From positions 10,912,001-10,976,000 of the forward strand of contig CP108521.1 of assembly GCA_035999765.1 (NCBI GenBank): a DNA stretch of 64,000 nt, in the 5' to 3' direction. The notes beneath the pieces were generated by a model that searched no databases, was not told the origin of the DNA, and saw only the letters and a program-made list of their open reading frames with translations. Source of the DNA: Streptomyces sp. NBC_01231 (GTDB lineage: Bacteria; Actinomycetota; Actinomycetes; Streptomycetales; Streptomycetaceae). This document shows, in pieces, positions 34,486 through 43,186 of the stretch (position 1 is the first letter of the stretch; each line of letters starts with the position of its first letter). A program made the position numbers and the translations under genes.

Positions 34486-35565
34486 GTGAACACCTCGCCC
34501 CCCGCGCGTATCACCCAGCAGTTGTTCGAGGAGAGCGGCCTTGCGTCGTCCCACGAGCACATCGAGACGAATGTGGTGGACGCCCTCCTCGCCCGGCACT
34601 ACCGGCTGAGCGGACATCTCGAGCGGCTCGCAACCGAGAAGGACGACACGTTCCGGCTGCGGACCGGCACGGCAGACCATCTCGTCAAGGTTTCCCCGCC
34701 CGACGAGGCGGTGGCTGTCGTAGCTTTGCAGACGGCTGTGATGCGTCACCTCGAAGCCGAGGCTCCTCATCTCCCCGTCCAGCGGGTCACGAAGACCACC
34801 GAAGGCGGCGACAACGTACCGATCGAGGTGAAGGACGGCGGGGTTCGAGTCCTGCGCGTCTTCGACTTCGTCGAAGGTGCCGTCCTGGCGCGGACGAACC
34901 CCGATCCCCGCCAGCTTGTCCAGGTCGGGCAGATGCTCGGGCGAGTGGATCTGGCTCTGCGGTCATTCAGGCATCCAGCGGACGATCGGCGCCTTGTGTG
35001 GGACCTGCGGTACTTCGACCTGCTGAAGGAGCTCATCGAGTACACGCCCAGCGCCGCGTACCGTCGGCTGGCACAAGAAGTGTTCCGCCTTTTCCATGAG
35101 GCCATCGTTCCGAGGCTGGGTGATCTCGAGACCCAAGTGATCCATGGTGACTACAGCCCCTACAACGTCCTGGTGAATCCGCGGACGGACAGCTTCGTCA
35201 TCGGAGTAATCGACTTCGGTGACAGCATGCGCAGTGCTTTGATCTTCGACCCTGCTGTGTCTCTCGCGAACCTTCTCGGCCGGACACCGCGGGATCCCTG
35301 GCGTGAGGCATGCAGCTTCGTCGCGGGATACGAGCGGGCCCGGCCGATCAAGGACAGCGAACTCCCGCTCCTGCCTGTCGCCGCGTTGGCACGCCTCACA
35401 CTTCGCGCGCTGGTCACCCATTGGCGCGCGGAACGAGTGCCAGAGCGTCGCGACTACCTGCTCGAGCACGCCAGAGACGACTGGGTCAACGTGGAGCGGG
35501 CCATGGCCGTCGCCCTGGCGGAGGTCGTGACCCGCTTGCTCGGCACCCGCCATGACACGCCTTGA
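34486..35565 (+). CDS. APH-family small-molecule kinase (hydroxylysine-kinase-like)
   Basis: The 359-residue protein has an aminoglycoside-phosphotransferase/choline-kinase fold: a nucleotide Lys region DHLVKVSPPDEAVAVVALQT, the catalytic loop QVIHGDYSPYNVLV (Asp222) and the metal-binding IDFGDSM (Asp243). An AGPHD1-like N-terminus (LFEESGLASSHEHI) is present. GTG 34486 has GAAGGG upstream, 27 bp after the preceding stop. With the preceding phospho-lyase-type enzyme it would phosphorylate an amino alcohol which is then split to an aldehyde, phosphate and ammonia. The substrate (hydroxylysine, ethanolamine or other) is open. Confidence 0.8.
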   Translation: MNTSPPARITQQLFEESGLASSHEHIETNVVDALLARHYRLSGHLERLATEKDDTFRLRTGTADHLVKVSPPDEAVAVVALQTAVMRHLEAEAPHLPVQRVTKTTEGGDNVPIEVKDGGVRVLRVFDFVEGAVLARTNPDPRQLVQVGQMLGRVDLALRSFRHPADDRRLVWDLRYFDLLKELIEYTPSAAYRRLAQEVFRLFHEAIVPRLGDLETQVIHGDYSPYNVLVNPRTDSFVIGVIDFGDSMRSALIFDPAVSLANLLGRTPRDPWREACSFVAGYERARPIKDSELPLLPVAALARLTLRALVTHWRAERVPERRDYLLEHARDDWVNVERAMAVALAEVVTRLLGTRHDTP

Positions 35566-35703
35566 GCGGCGCCACTGAGGCGACACTCGTCGGCTTCCGA
35601 CGTGGCCGTGCTCGACGCGATCGTCGCCTCCGGCGAACGGGTCGTCTGAAACCCCCACCCTCCGGGGAAGATCCGTAAACCCGCGATATCGAGGCTGGCC
35701 CCC
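35566..35703. other. debris between the kinase and the HAD fragment
   Basis: A short plus-strand frame reads ASDVAVLDAIVASGERVV and stops at about 35649. It has no start and no partner and looks like the end of an unknown gene. Confidence 0.35.
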
Positions 35704-35931
35704 ATGCGAGAGATCGTCACCTTCGACGCCTACGGCACCCTGATCGACTTCCAGTACGGCCGCAAGGGCAGCGCCGACTGTCAGCCCTACGACGAGCTGC
35801 CCGACCTGTCGGGCTGCCGAAGCTCCTCGGCTGCTGACCGACGGCACACCGGCGACACAGGACAGAGAAACACAGAGCCGAGCGCTGCGAACCCGCCTTC
35901 AGCAATAGACGGCCGCGAGGTTCTCCCCTGA
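35704..35931 (+). pseudogene. truncated HAD hydrolase start
   Basis: ATG 35704 begins MREIVTFDAYGTLIDFQYG, which is HAD motif I of a haloacid-dehalogenase-type protein (nucleophile Asp in FDAYGT). After about 18 codons the frame becomes low-complexity and ends at 35931 with no further HAD motif. The rest of the gene is missing. It is a second HAD start in the window besides 15125-15805. Confidence 0.6.
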
Positions 35932-36061
35932 GAGGAGCAGGCGGATTTCAACAGCAGCGCAGGCGAGCAAAAGATCAGCGTCTTCGCCGACGCCATGGGG
36001 GTCGGCAAGTCCGGTAGAGACCGCAGGACCGAGCTGCGTATGGTCTCGCTAGGGTCATGAG

Positions 36062-37234
36062 GTGAGCAGCATCAACCCCACACCACGCGACTACAACAAG
36101 GCACATGTCCTTGACGTGGTTCTCTCCCATGCGCCGTTGACCCGGAACAAGCTCACCGAGCTCACGGGGTTGAGCAAGGCGACGGTGTCGCGGGCCGTCG
36201 AGGAACTGCGCTCTGACGGGTTCGTCGTGGACGGGGGCGTCGACGCCATCGTCGGGCGTGGCCGTCCGTCGACGTACCTCGATGTGCCCGAGACGGCCGG
36301 ACACGTCGTGGGGGTCGGCTTCGGCGCCGTGACCACCGGCGTGCTGGTGAGCGACCTACGCGGCCGTGAGATCGGACATGTGATCGTTCCGACGATCGAG
36401 CACCACGACGTCCCCGCCGCCGGCCGGTGGCTGGTCGACCTGATCGCACAGACCAGCGCCTCCGCACGAGGGCCACTGCGCCAGGTCGTCGCGGCACTGC
36501 CCGCCCATGTCCGCGACGGCGCCGAGGTCTTTCGGCCCGCCGATCCGATGAAAATGTTCTCCGGCAGAGACCTCCACCGAACCGTCGAACAGCTCGTCGG
36601 TGCTCCAGTGACCTTCGACAGTGACGCGAACGCGTCCTTGCTCCAGGTGCTCACGGACGACGCGAGCATCCATGACGCTGCCCTGCTCAGCGTCAGCAGC
36701 ACCTTGAATTTCGCCAGCTGCAGGGACCGAAAACTGGCTCGGGGGCGTACTCCTGCGTTCGGCGACATCGGTTCCCTCTCCTCGGGCATCAACGACCGCA
36801 CCCTCAACGAGCTGCTGAGCACTGCAGGGCTTGTGAAGCTCGCTCGTGAACACGGACTGGACATCGAACGCGTCGAGGACCTGTGGCTGACGTCTCAGGA
36901 CCATCGAGCCCGTGCGGAGATACTCAAGGCGTTCACGACGGCGGTCACGACGGCCGTGAGCATCGTCGCCGTGACACTCGATCCCGAATCCGTCTACTTC
37001 GTCGGCCGGTTGTACCCCTTGGTGGACGAGGTGCTCCCCGAGGTACGCAAGCGACTCGAACAGACCTTGCCGGCCCTCCCACGGATCACGACCGTCTCCC
37101 AGGTTCTGGGACTCTCGGTAGCACGCGGCGCGACGCACGCCTGCCTGGCCATGACCCACAACCGCCTACGGGACGCGATGCTCAAGGCACGCAGTCAGGG
37201 ACCGCGGCAGGAGCAAGCTGCGCCGGCATTCTGA
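36062..37234 (+). CDS. ROK-family transcriptional regulator
   Basis: The 390-residue protein has an N-terminal winged HTH (VLDVVLSHAPLTRNKLTELT, then GLSKATVSRAVEELRSDGFV) and a ROK/actin-fold domain (GHVVGVGFGAVTTGVLVSDL; TFDSDANASLLQVL). The zinc-binding CxCGxxGCxE signature of most ROK repressors is missing (FASCRDRKLARGRT instead), so sugar kinase-like ligand binding has diverged. GTG 36062 is used. It is downstream of the aminotransferase/kinase pair and HAD fragment and is the probable local regulator. Confidence 0.82.
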   Translation: MSSINPTPRDYNKAHVLDVVLSHAPLTRNKLTELTGLSKATVSRAVEELRSDGFVVDGGVDAIVGRGRPSTYLDVPETAGHVVGVGFGAVTTGVLVSDLRGREIGHVIVPTIEHHDVPAAGRWLVDLIAQTSASARGPLRQVVAALPAHVRDGAEVFRPADPMKMFSGRDLHRTVEQLVGAPVTFDSDANASLLQVLTDDASIHDAALLSVSSTLNFASCRDRKLARGRTPAFGDIGSLSSGINDRTLNELLSTAGLVKLAREHGLDIERVEDLWLTSQDHRARAEILKAFTTAVTTAVSIVAVTLDPESVYFVGRLYPLVDEVLPEVRKRLEQTLPALPRITTVSQVLGLSVARGATHACLAMTHNRLRDAMLKARSQGPRQEQAAPAF

Positions 37235-37448
37235 TCCGCACCGCGAGCATGAGGAACGAGAGCGCCGTCGCGACAAGTGGAACGGGTCGCCTCATCACCT
37301 ACGGCCCCCAAGCCCAACCGGCGCATTTCCTGACGCATCGCCTGTCCGACTTCGGCGTGCTCGGGATCGGTCAGGGACTGGTGGCGGCCCCCGCATCGGG
37401 CGTGCTGGGCGACGATCTCGCCGCCGGAGGCGGGACTGTAAGACGTTC
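37235..37448. other. no gene recognised
   Basis: An open plus-strand frame (GVLGIGQGLVAAPASGVLGD) is short and unassigned. It ends at the right-hand terminal sequence of the ISL3 remnant. Confidence 0.35.
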
Positions 37449-38665
37449 GGCTCTGTCACGTAATCAATGGTTGCACTACGTGGCGATCATCGAAGGAGGA
37501 TGCGGTGGCGGAGGAGGGTGAACCCGGCTCGGCCGTGCATCTGCCGCATGATTCTCTTGGACCGTGTATTGACGCCTTCGGTGCGGCCGTTGTGGTGCGG
37601 GGTGGTGAGGCCAGCGTCGACGGCGGCGCGGTCGAGTTCGAGGCCGTTGGTGAAGGCGTGCAGGTAGGGCAGGTCGGCGGCACGCACGTCGGTGATCCAC
37701 TTCGTGAGCACCGTCTCGTTGCCTGAGGCCGGGGACAGGAGTGCGGCGAACTCCCGGACCAGCTTGGCGAGGGCGGTCATCTCGGGGCAGGCGGCAGTGA
37801 GCTCGCGAAGGAGTGCGGCGTCCTTGTCCCGCAGGTTACCGGGGCGGGTGAGCAGAAGACGGGTCAGGCGCTGTGGGGTGGTGACGGGCCGGTGGCCCTC
37901 GGCACGGCCCTGGGTGATGTAACGGTAGAGGAGATTGAGGCTGCCCGTGTAACCCAGCTCCTTGAATTCGCGGAACAGTTGCTGGACGGGCACGGCCGGG
38001 TCTTCCGAACGGCGTCGGCGAAGTTGTTCCCGGTAGGGGTCGACCGGGGTGGGCCGGTGCGCGGGGCTCGGCGCAGGTTTTCGGGTTCTCGGGTCCGCGC
38101 GTAGCGCTTGACCGTGTTGAGGGCCAGGTTGAGGCGGCGGGCGCATTCGAGCAGGCCGCCACCCTTGCGGAGCAGGTCGTGGATCTGGTGCCGGCGCTCG
38201 CGGGTGGTCTGCTCGTGCACGCCCGCGGGACGCGGCGTGTTGGCGGTGGCCCAGCACGAGCTGTGGGATCGGACGGTAGCCAGGGCCTTGTCGCAGAGGT
38301 TCTTCCAGATGTGCCAGCGGTCGCTGACCTGCACCGCGCCGGGCAGAGCCCGGCGGATCGCCTCGCCGTGGGCCCCGAGCGTCGCGGCAGAAAATTTCGA
38401 CGCCGGAATGCTCGCGCGGCCATCGCTCGAGTGTGTGAGCGCTGCGGTCGGGCAGTACGTCGATCCGTTAGCCGGTCTCGACGTCGATGAGGATGGTGGT
38501 GTAGCGATGGCGCCGCTTGGGAGCGAAGTCGTCGACGCCGAGCGCTCTTGGCACACGCAGCGGCGGCAGGGGCAGCCGCGTCAGCATCCGCAGTGCGGAC
38601 GAACGGGAGATCGCGACAGCAAGGCATCGCGACAGGAGGGCGCCCGCCCGGCCCGCTAACTCCTT
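37449..38665 (-). mobile_element. ISL3-family insertion sequence remnant
   Basis: The transposase tail on the minus strand reads NGRTEGVNTRSKRIMRQMHG, then RAGFTLLRHRILLR to 37487, followed by a terminal sequence GGCTCTGTCACG (37449-37460). The middle (QVSDRWHIWKNLCDKALATV, VHEQTTRERRHQIHDLL) and the ALGVDDFAPKRRHRYTTILI catalytic segment lie in other frames, so there are at least three frameshifts. The N-terminal zinc-finger part and the other IS end are missing; the remnant runs straight into the MFS gene at about 38660. Confidence 0.75.
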
Positions 38666-39916
38666 GATTATGAAGCCGAGCAGAGCCGCGACGACGGCCG
38701 CGGCCAGGCCGAGCAGGCCGACGGCGGCGGCCAGAGTGCCGAGGGCGGACTCGGCCGCGATCAGCACCAGCGGGCAGATGAACTGGCCGATGAAGAACGA
38801 CGCGGTCCACAGACCGGTGCCACGACCGCGGTCGGCGAAGTCCAGCCTGGACATGGCGATCGTGAGCAGGGAAGGCAGCAGGAGACCGGTGCCGAGGCAG
38901 TTGAGTACGGCGCCGGCGATCAGCAGCGGCGCGCTGTTGGCGAGCCACATCACCGCGAACCCGGCCGAGCACAGGGCGAAGACGAGTGGCAGCCGGGGCC
39001 CCGGGGCCCCGCGCAGCTTGGCGAAGGTGATCGCGCCGGCCACGGTGGCGGCGCTGGCGATCGCTGTGGCCAGCCCGATCACGCTGGTCGCCGTCACGCC
39101 GAGGTCGTCCAGCAGGTAGGACATCTCCACCGGGACGGTGTAGAAGACGAGGGCCCCGAACACGGTGAGTCCGCAGATCCCGGCCAGCTGCCGGAAGGGG
39201 GAGGAGCGCTTCGGCGTGACCGTGGTGTCCGTGCTCTCCCCGTCCCCGTCCCCGTCCTCGGCGGCGGCACCGGTGACCGCGGTCGGCTTCGGCAGCCCGA
39301 TGGCCATGAGCGGGGCGATGAGCAGGCTGACGGCGTAGATCCAGAACGGGGTCCGCCATCCGGCCGACCCCGCGGCACCGCCGATGACGAAGAACGCGGT
39401 CGCGGAGGCGGAGGCGCACATGGTCTGGAGGGCGAGGTAGCGGTCCCGTATCCGACCGCTGTAGTAGTCGCCGATCAGGGTGGTGCAGCAGGTCATAATG
39501 GCGGCCTCGGCGACACCTGTGAGGGCGCGGCTGGCCACGATGGCACCCAGCGACTCCAGCCACAGTGGGGCGGTGCCGAAGATCGCGTACAGCACGGTCG
39601 CGGCGATCAGCAGGCGCTTGCGGCCGAGCCGGTCGACGATGACGCCCGCGAAGGGTGCCAGCAGACCCAGTGCCAGGGCCGGGACGGTGAGGGCCATCGG
39701 GACCAGGGCGCCCGCACCGGGCACGCCGGCGAAGTGGTCCTGCATCTTGGGCAGCACGGGAGCGATCAGGACGGCCCCGAGGATCGGCAGGCAGCTGCCG
39801 GCCATGAGGAGAGCGACGCGCAGCCGGTGCGCGGCACCGGACGTCGGAAGGATCGCACCGGACGGCGGCACTGGTTCCGCGTAAGCGGGCGGGGGAGGAG
39901 GCACGGAAGCAGGCAT
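38468..39916 (-). CDS. MFS transporter, C-terminus replaced by transposase sequence
   Basis: The 482-residue reading frame is a twelve-helix-type major facilitator up to about residue 420: APVLPKMQDHFAGVPGAGAL, the loop 2-3 motif FAGVIVDRLGRKRLL, and further helices to AVVAALLGFIIKE. It then continues as LAGRAGALLSRCLAVAISR and RALGVDDFAPKRRHRYTTI, which is ISL3 transposase in the same frame. ATG 39916 has GTGGAG upstream. The transporter probably served the ring-cleavage operon beyond the LysR gene. The lost tail is short, so it might still work. Confidence 0.75.
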   Translation of the reverse strand: MPASVPPPPPAYAEPVPPSGAILPTSGAAHRLRVALLMAGSCLPILGAVLIAPVLPKMQDHFAGVPGAGALVPMALTVPALALGLLAPFAGVIVDRLGRKRLLIAATVLYAIFGTAPLWLESLGAIVASRALTGVAEAAIMTCCTTLIGDYYSGRIRDRYLALQTMCASASATAFFVIGGAAGSAGWRTPFWIYAVSLLIAPLMAIGLPKPTAVTGAAAEDGDGDGESTDTTVTPKRSSPFRQLAGICGLTVFGALVFYTVPVEMSYLLDDLGVTATSVIGLATAIASAATVAGAITFAKLRGAPGPRLPLVFALCSAGFAVMWLANSAPLLIAGAVLNCLGTGLLLPSLLTIAMSRLDFADRGRGTGLWTASFFIGQFICPLVLIAAESALGTLAAAVGLLGLAAAVVAALLGFIIKELAGRAGALLSRCLAVAISRSSALRMLTRLPLPPLRVPRALGVDDFAPKRRHRYTTILIDVETG

Positions 39917-40031
39917 GCGGGAACTCCACGTGGCGAGGTGAGGGACGGCACGCCATCGGGACACAGAGACCCCGAGGAGAGGAGCGTGCGGAGGGTCTGG
40001 CGTTGACTATGAGTGAGCGGCCCAGCCCTGC

Positions 40032-40976
40032 CTAGCCTCTGTCCGATCGATCTCCCGGATCGCGGTCATCCTTGCCGTGGATGGTCTCGGCGACCCGGGC
40101 CGCTGTCTCCCGCAGCCAGATGTGAGCCGCGTCGTGCGTGTGCACCGGGTGCCACCACAGGGCTTCCCGGAGCGGCACGGCGTCGTAGGGCGGTTCCATG
40201 ACCCGTACGGGGACGAGTCCGTCGAGCCGGTCGGCGAGATGCCCCTGGATCAGGGCGACCCGGCGGGTGCCCGCGACCAGGAGGGGCATCAACTGGAAGC
40301 TGTCGACGGAGACTTCGACGCGCGGCTCGATACCGAGCATGCCGATCTGACGGGCGGCGGGTGCGTCGTACGTGCGCTGGTACGTCACCCACGGCAGCCG
40401 GGCCAGGTCGTCGAGGGTGAGCTGCTCGCCCACCTCGGGGTTGTCGTCGGCGACGAGGTAGACCCAGCGGTCCCGGTAGAGCTCCACGGCGGGAAAGTCG
40501 CCGATGATGCCGTGCGGCAGGAGCAGCCCGTCGGCGGTGCTCAGCAGCGCCCCGGTGTTCTCGGTGATGTCCGTCGGGGGCTGCTTGAAGCGCAGCCTGA
40601 TCCCCGGCGCCTCGGTGTGGACGGTGCGGGCGAGTTCGGCACCGAAGACGGCCACCGCGTAGTCGGAGGCGATCAGGGTGAACCCGTGCTCCTCATGGGC
40701 GGGGTCGAACACCGCCTGGCTGGTGAAGACGCGTTCGAGCAGGTCGCAGGCAGTGGCCGTGCGGTCGAGGAGGGCCAGGCCAAGGGCGGTCAGTTCGTAG
40801 TGGCCGCCGACCCTGGAGAGCAGGTCGTCGTCGAAGTGGCGGCGCAGCCGGGCGAGGGCGGCGCTCATGGCGGGCTGGCTGAGCCCGATGCGCCGGCCCG
40901 CGTTCGTGACGTTGCGCTCCTCCAGGAGGGCCCGTAGGGCGACGACGAGGTTGAGGTCCAGGCTGGCCAGGTTCAC
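40032..40976 (-). CDS. LysR-family regulator (NodD/NahR-like)
   Basis: The 314-residue protein begins VNLASLDLNLVVALRALLEE with the HTH GRRIGLSQPAMSAALARLRR, the NahR/NodD/LinR subgroup that usually controls aromatic degradation. The effector domain contains DYAVAVFGAELARTVHTEAP. GTG 40976 has AAGGAA 6 nt upstream and is preferred to the longer frame. It is divergent from the catabolic operon starting at 41110, with several inverted repeats between them, and is the expected inducer-dependent activator. Confidence 0.87.
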   Translation of the reverse strand: MNLASLDLNLVVALRALLEERNVTNAGRRIGLSQPAMSAALARLRRHFDDDLLSRVGGHYELTALGLALLDRTATACDLLERVFTSQAVFDPAHEEHGFTLIASDYAVAVFGAELARTVHTEAPGIRLRFKQPPTDITENTGALLSTADGLLLPHGIIGDFPAVELYRDRWVYLVADDNPEVGEQLTLDDLARLPWVTYQRTYDAPAARQIGMLGIEPRVEVSVDSFQLMPLLVAGTRRVALIQGHLADRLDGLVPVRVMEPPYDAVPLREALWWHPVHTHDAAHIWLRETAARVAETIHGKDDRDPGDRSDRG

Positions 40977-41025
40977 GCGAAATTCCTTACGGAGCGGGAG
41001 ACGGTGGCGTGAGTATTCGCCGCCT

Positions 41026-41067
41026 GGATGCTTGACATCCAAGGAATCTATTTCCCTGATTGCAATC
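41026..41067. promoter_or_regulatory. inverted repeats in the LysR/operon divergent region
   Basis: GGATG-CTTGA-CATCC (41026-41040), the overlapping CTTG-ACATC-CAAG (41031-41043) and GATTGCAATC (41058-41067) lie between the LysR start and the first operon gene. Such clustered short palindromes fit a LysR activation and recognition site. Confidence 0.5.
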
Positions 41068-41109
41068 TACGGGTCAGATTAGTGGCCTCGCAATCGGGAG
41101 GACATCTCC

Positions 41110-42108
41110 GTGAAACCCGCAGCCACGTCGGCGCCACTCTTCTCCGGCCCCTGGGCCATCGGTACTCTCTCTGCTCCGAGCGGGGCCGCGTTCCCCGGCC
41201 TCGTGGTGCCGGACGGCCGCGTGCTCGACCTGCGTACGGCACTGGACGAACCCGCGCTGACCGTCCTCGCCCTCCTGGAGCGCTGGGACGAGGCACTGCC
41301 TCGCCTGCACGGCCTCGCGGGCGAGCCGGCCGGTGACTGGCTGCCGCTGGACGACCTGTCCGTGCACGCGCCTGTCGAGCCCCGGCAGATCTTCCAGTCC
41401 GGCGCCAACTACCGGCAGCACGTGATCGACCTGGAGGTCGCGCACCGCTCCCCGGATGACCCGCGCACCGTCGAGGAGGCCCGCACCGAGATCGCGGCGA
41501 TCATGGACAAGCGGGCCGCCGATGATCTCCCGTACGTCTTCATCGGCCTGCCGACCACGATCACCGGCCCCTACGACGACGTCGTACTGCCCGCCTGGGC
41601 CAAGAAGCCCGACTGGGAGCTGGAGCTGGCCGCGGTGATCTCCCGCCCCGCCCACCGGGTCGCGGTGGAAGAGGCCCTGGAGTACGTCGCGGGCTACACC
41701 ATCGCCAACGACCTCACCGACCGGGCCACCGTCTTCCGCCGGGACATGCCCGCCATCGGCACCGACTGGCTGCGCTGCAAGAACGCTCCCGGCTTCACCC
41801 CGCTGGGCCCCTGGATCGTCCCGGCCGGGTCCGTCGCCGACCCGTCCGACCTGCGGATCACCCTGGAGCTCAATGGCGAGAAGATGCAGGACGAGTCCAC
41901 CAAGGACATGATCTTCGGCGTGGCGCGGATGGTCTCGTACATATCCCAGACCGCCCAACTCCTGCCCGGCGACCTGGTGTTGACGGGCAGCCCGGCCGGG
42001 AACGGCCTCCACTGGGGTCGGCTGCTGCGCGACGGCGACGTGATGGACGGATCCGTCACGGGGCTCGGTGCCCAGCGCACCCGCTGCGTCGCAGAGGAGG
42101 CGTCGTGA
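41110..42108 (+). CDS. fumarylacetoacetate hydrolase-family protein
   Basis: The 332-residue protein has the FAH fold: IFQSGANYRQHVIDL, the metal-binding acidic residues in DWELELAAVISRPAHRV and TIANDLTDRATVFRRD, GTDWLRCKNAPGFTPLGPW, and the end loop GDLVLTGSPAGNGLHWGRLL. These enzymes hydrolyse C-C bonds of beta-diketo acids or hydrate or decarboxylate ring-fission products. It is first in the operon and its stop overlaps the next start (GTGA). It is one of two FAH-family proteins in the same operon, which implies two different steps. Confidence 0.87.
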   Translation: MKPAATSAPLFSGPWAIGTLSAPSGAAFPGLVVPDGRVLDLRTALDEPALTVLALLERWDEALPRLHGLAGEPAGDWLPLDDLSVHAPVEPRQIFQSGANYRQHVIDLEVAHRSPDDPRTVEEARTEIAAIMDKRAADDLPYVFIGLPTTITGPYDDVVLPAWAKKPDWELELAAVISRPAHRVAVEEALEYVAGYTIANDLTDRATVFRRDMPAIGTDWLRCKNAPGFTPLGPWIVPAGSVADPSDLRITLELNGEKMQDESTKDMIFGVARMVSYISQTAQLLPGDLVLTGSPAGNGLHWGRLLRDGDVMDGSVTGLGAQRTRCVAEEAS

Positions 42109-43082
42109 TCGACCGAACCACTGTGCCTGATGCGACAGACGCCGAGGGCGCGATCGCCGAGGCCGCCAAGGCGTACTCGAACTGGGGCCGTTGGGGTGAG
42201 GACGACGTCCTCGGCACGCTCAACTTCCTGGACGCCCGAAAGCGCCGCGAGGGCGCGGCCCTCGTCCGTGACGGGGTCAGCTTCTCGCTCTCCCAGCGTT
42301 TCGACATGAACGGCCCGCAGAAGGGCTGGCGGCGACGTACGAATCCGGTGCACACCATGCTCGACACCGGCACCGACGCCGCCCTGGGCAACCAGGGCTT
42401 CCCGCACGGCATCGGCGGCGCCGACGACGTGATCGCGATGCCGCTGCAGTGCTCCACCCAGTGGGACGGCCTCGGCCACATCTTCGACCATGGCAAGGCG
42501 TGGAACGGGCGGGCCGCCGAGAAGGTCGTCACCTCCCAGGGCGACCTCGTCACGGGCATCGAGCACATGGCGCCGTACGTGGCCGGGCGGGGCGTACTCC
42601 TCGATGTGGGTCTGGTCGTCGGCGAGAACGGCGAACTGCCCGACGGCTTCGCCATCACCGAGGAGCACCTGACCGCCAGCGCCGAGGCGCACGGCGTCAC
42701 CGTCGGCCGCGGCGACCTCGTCCTCGTCCGCACCGGACGGCTGACCCGCGCCAGGCGTGACGGCTGGGCCGAGTACGCGGGCGGTCCCTCGCCCGGGCTG
42801 AGTTTCACCACCGCCGGCTGGCTGCACGGCAGCGAGATCGCCGGGATCGCCACCGACACCTGGGGTTTCGAGGTCCGGCCCAACGAGTTCGACCACGCCT
42901 TCCAGCCGCTGCACCAGGTCGCCATCCCCAACATCGGCCTGCTCATCGGCGAGATGTGGGACCTCGACGCGCTGGCCGAGCACTGTGCGGCCGACGGGCG
43001 GTACGAGTTCTGGCTCACCGCCGCTCCGCTGCCCATCACCGGAGCCGTCGGTTCCCCCGTGAGCCCGATCGCCGTCAAGTAA
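42105..43082 (+). CDS. cyclase-family (kynurenine-formamidase-like) metal hydrolase
   Basis: The 325-residue protein of the Cyclase/KynB fold has the metal motif STQWDGLGHIFDHGKAWNG (a His/Asp-bearing variant of HxGTHxDxPxH). It also has GRGVLLDVGLVVG, GDLVLVRTGRLTRAR and the C-terminal HQVAIPNIGLLIGEMWDLDA. Bacterial relatives hydrolyse amides or lactones during catabolism of aromatics. GTG 42105 overlaps the upstream stop. The role in this pathway is probably ring-opening hydrolysis after oxidation. Confidence 0.83.
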   Translation: MIDRTTVPDATDAEGAIAEAAKAYSNWGRWGEDDVLGTLNFLDARKRREGAALVRDGVSFSLSQRFDMNGPQKGWRRRTNPVHTMLDTGTDAALGNQGFPHGIGGADDVIAMPLQCSTQWDGLGHIFDHGKAWNGRAAEKVVTSQGDLVTGIEHMAPYVAGRGVLLDVGLVVGENGELPDGFAITEEHLTASAEAHGVTVGRGDLVLVRTGRLTRARRDGWAEYAGGPSPGLSFTTAGWLHGSEIAGIATDTWGFEVRPNEFDHAFQPLHQVAIPNIGLLIGEMWDLDALAEHCAADGRYEFWLTAAPLPITGAVGSPVSPIAVK

Positions 43083-43186
43083 CGCCTCGGACCGACGGAG
43101 TGGGCCGCCCCGACAGCCACACCCGTCCGGCTCGCACCACCACCCCTGCCGCTCGAAGTCGCGCGGCCGCACCGCAGGGAGATCCC

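Noticed and set aside
37836..39956. Minus-strand open frame of 706 codons across the MFS gene
   Set aside because: The composition is Arg/Pro-rich and without motifs, and it overlaps the MFS frame that shows clear helices. It is a shadow frame.
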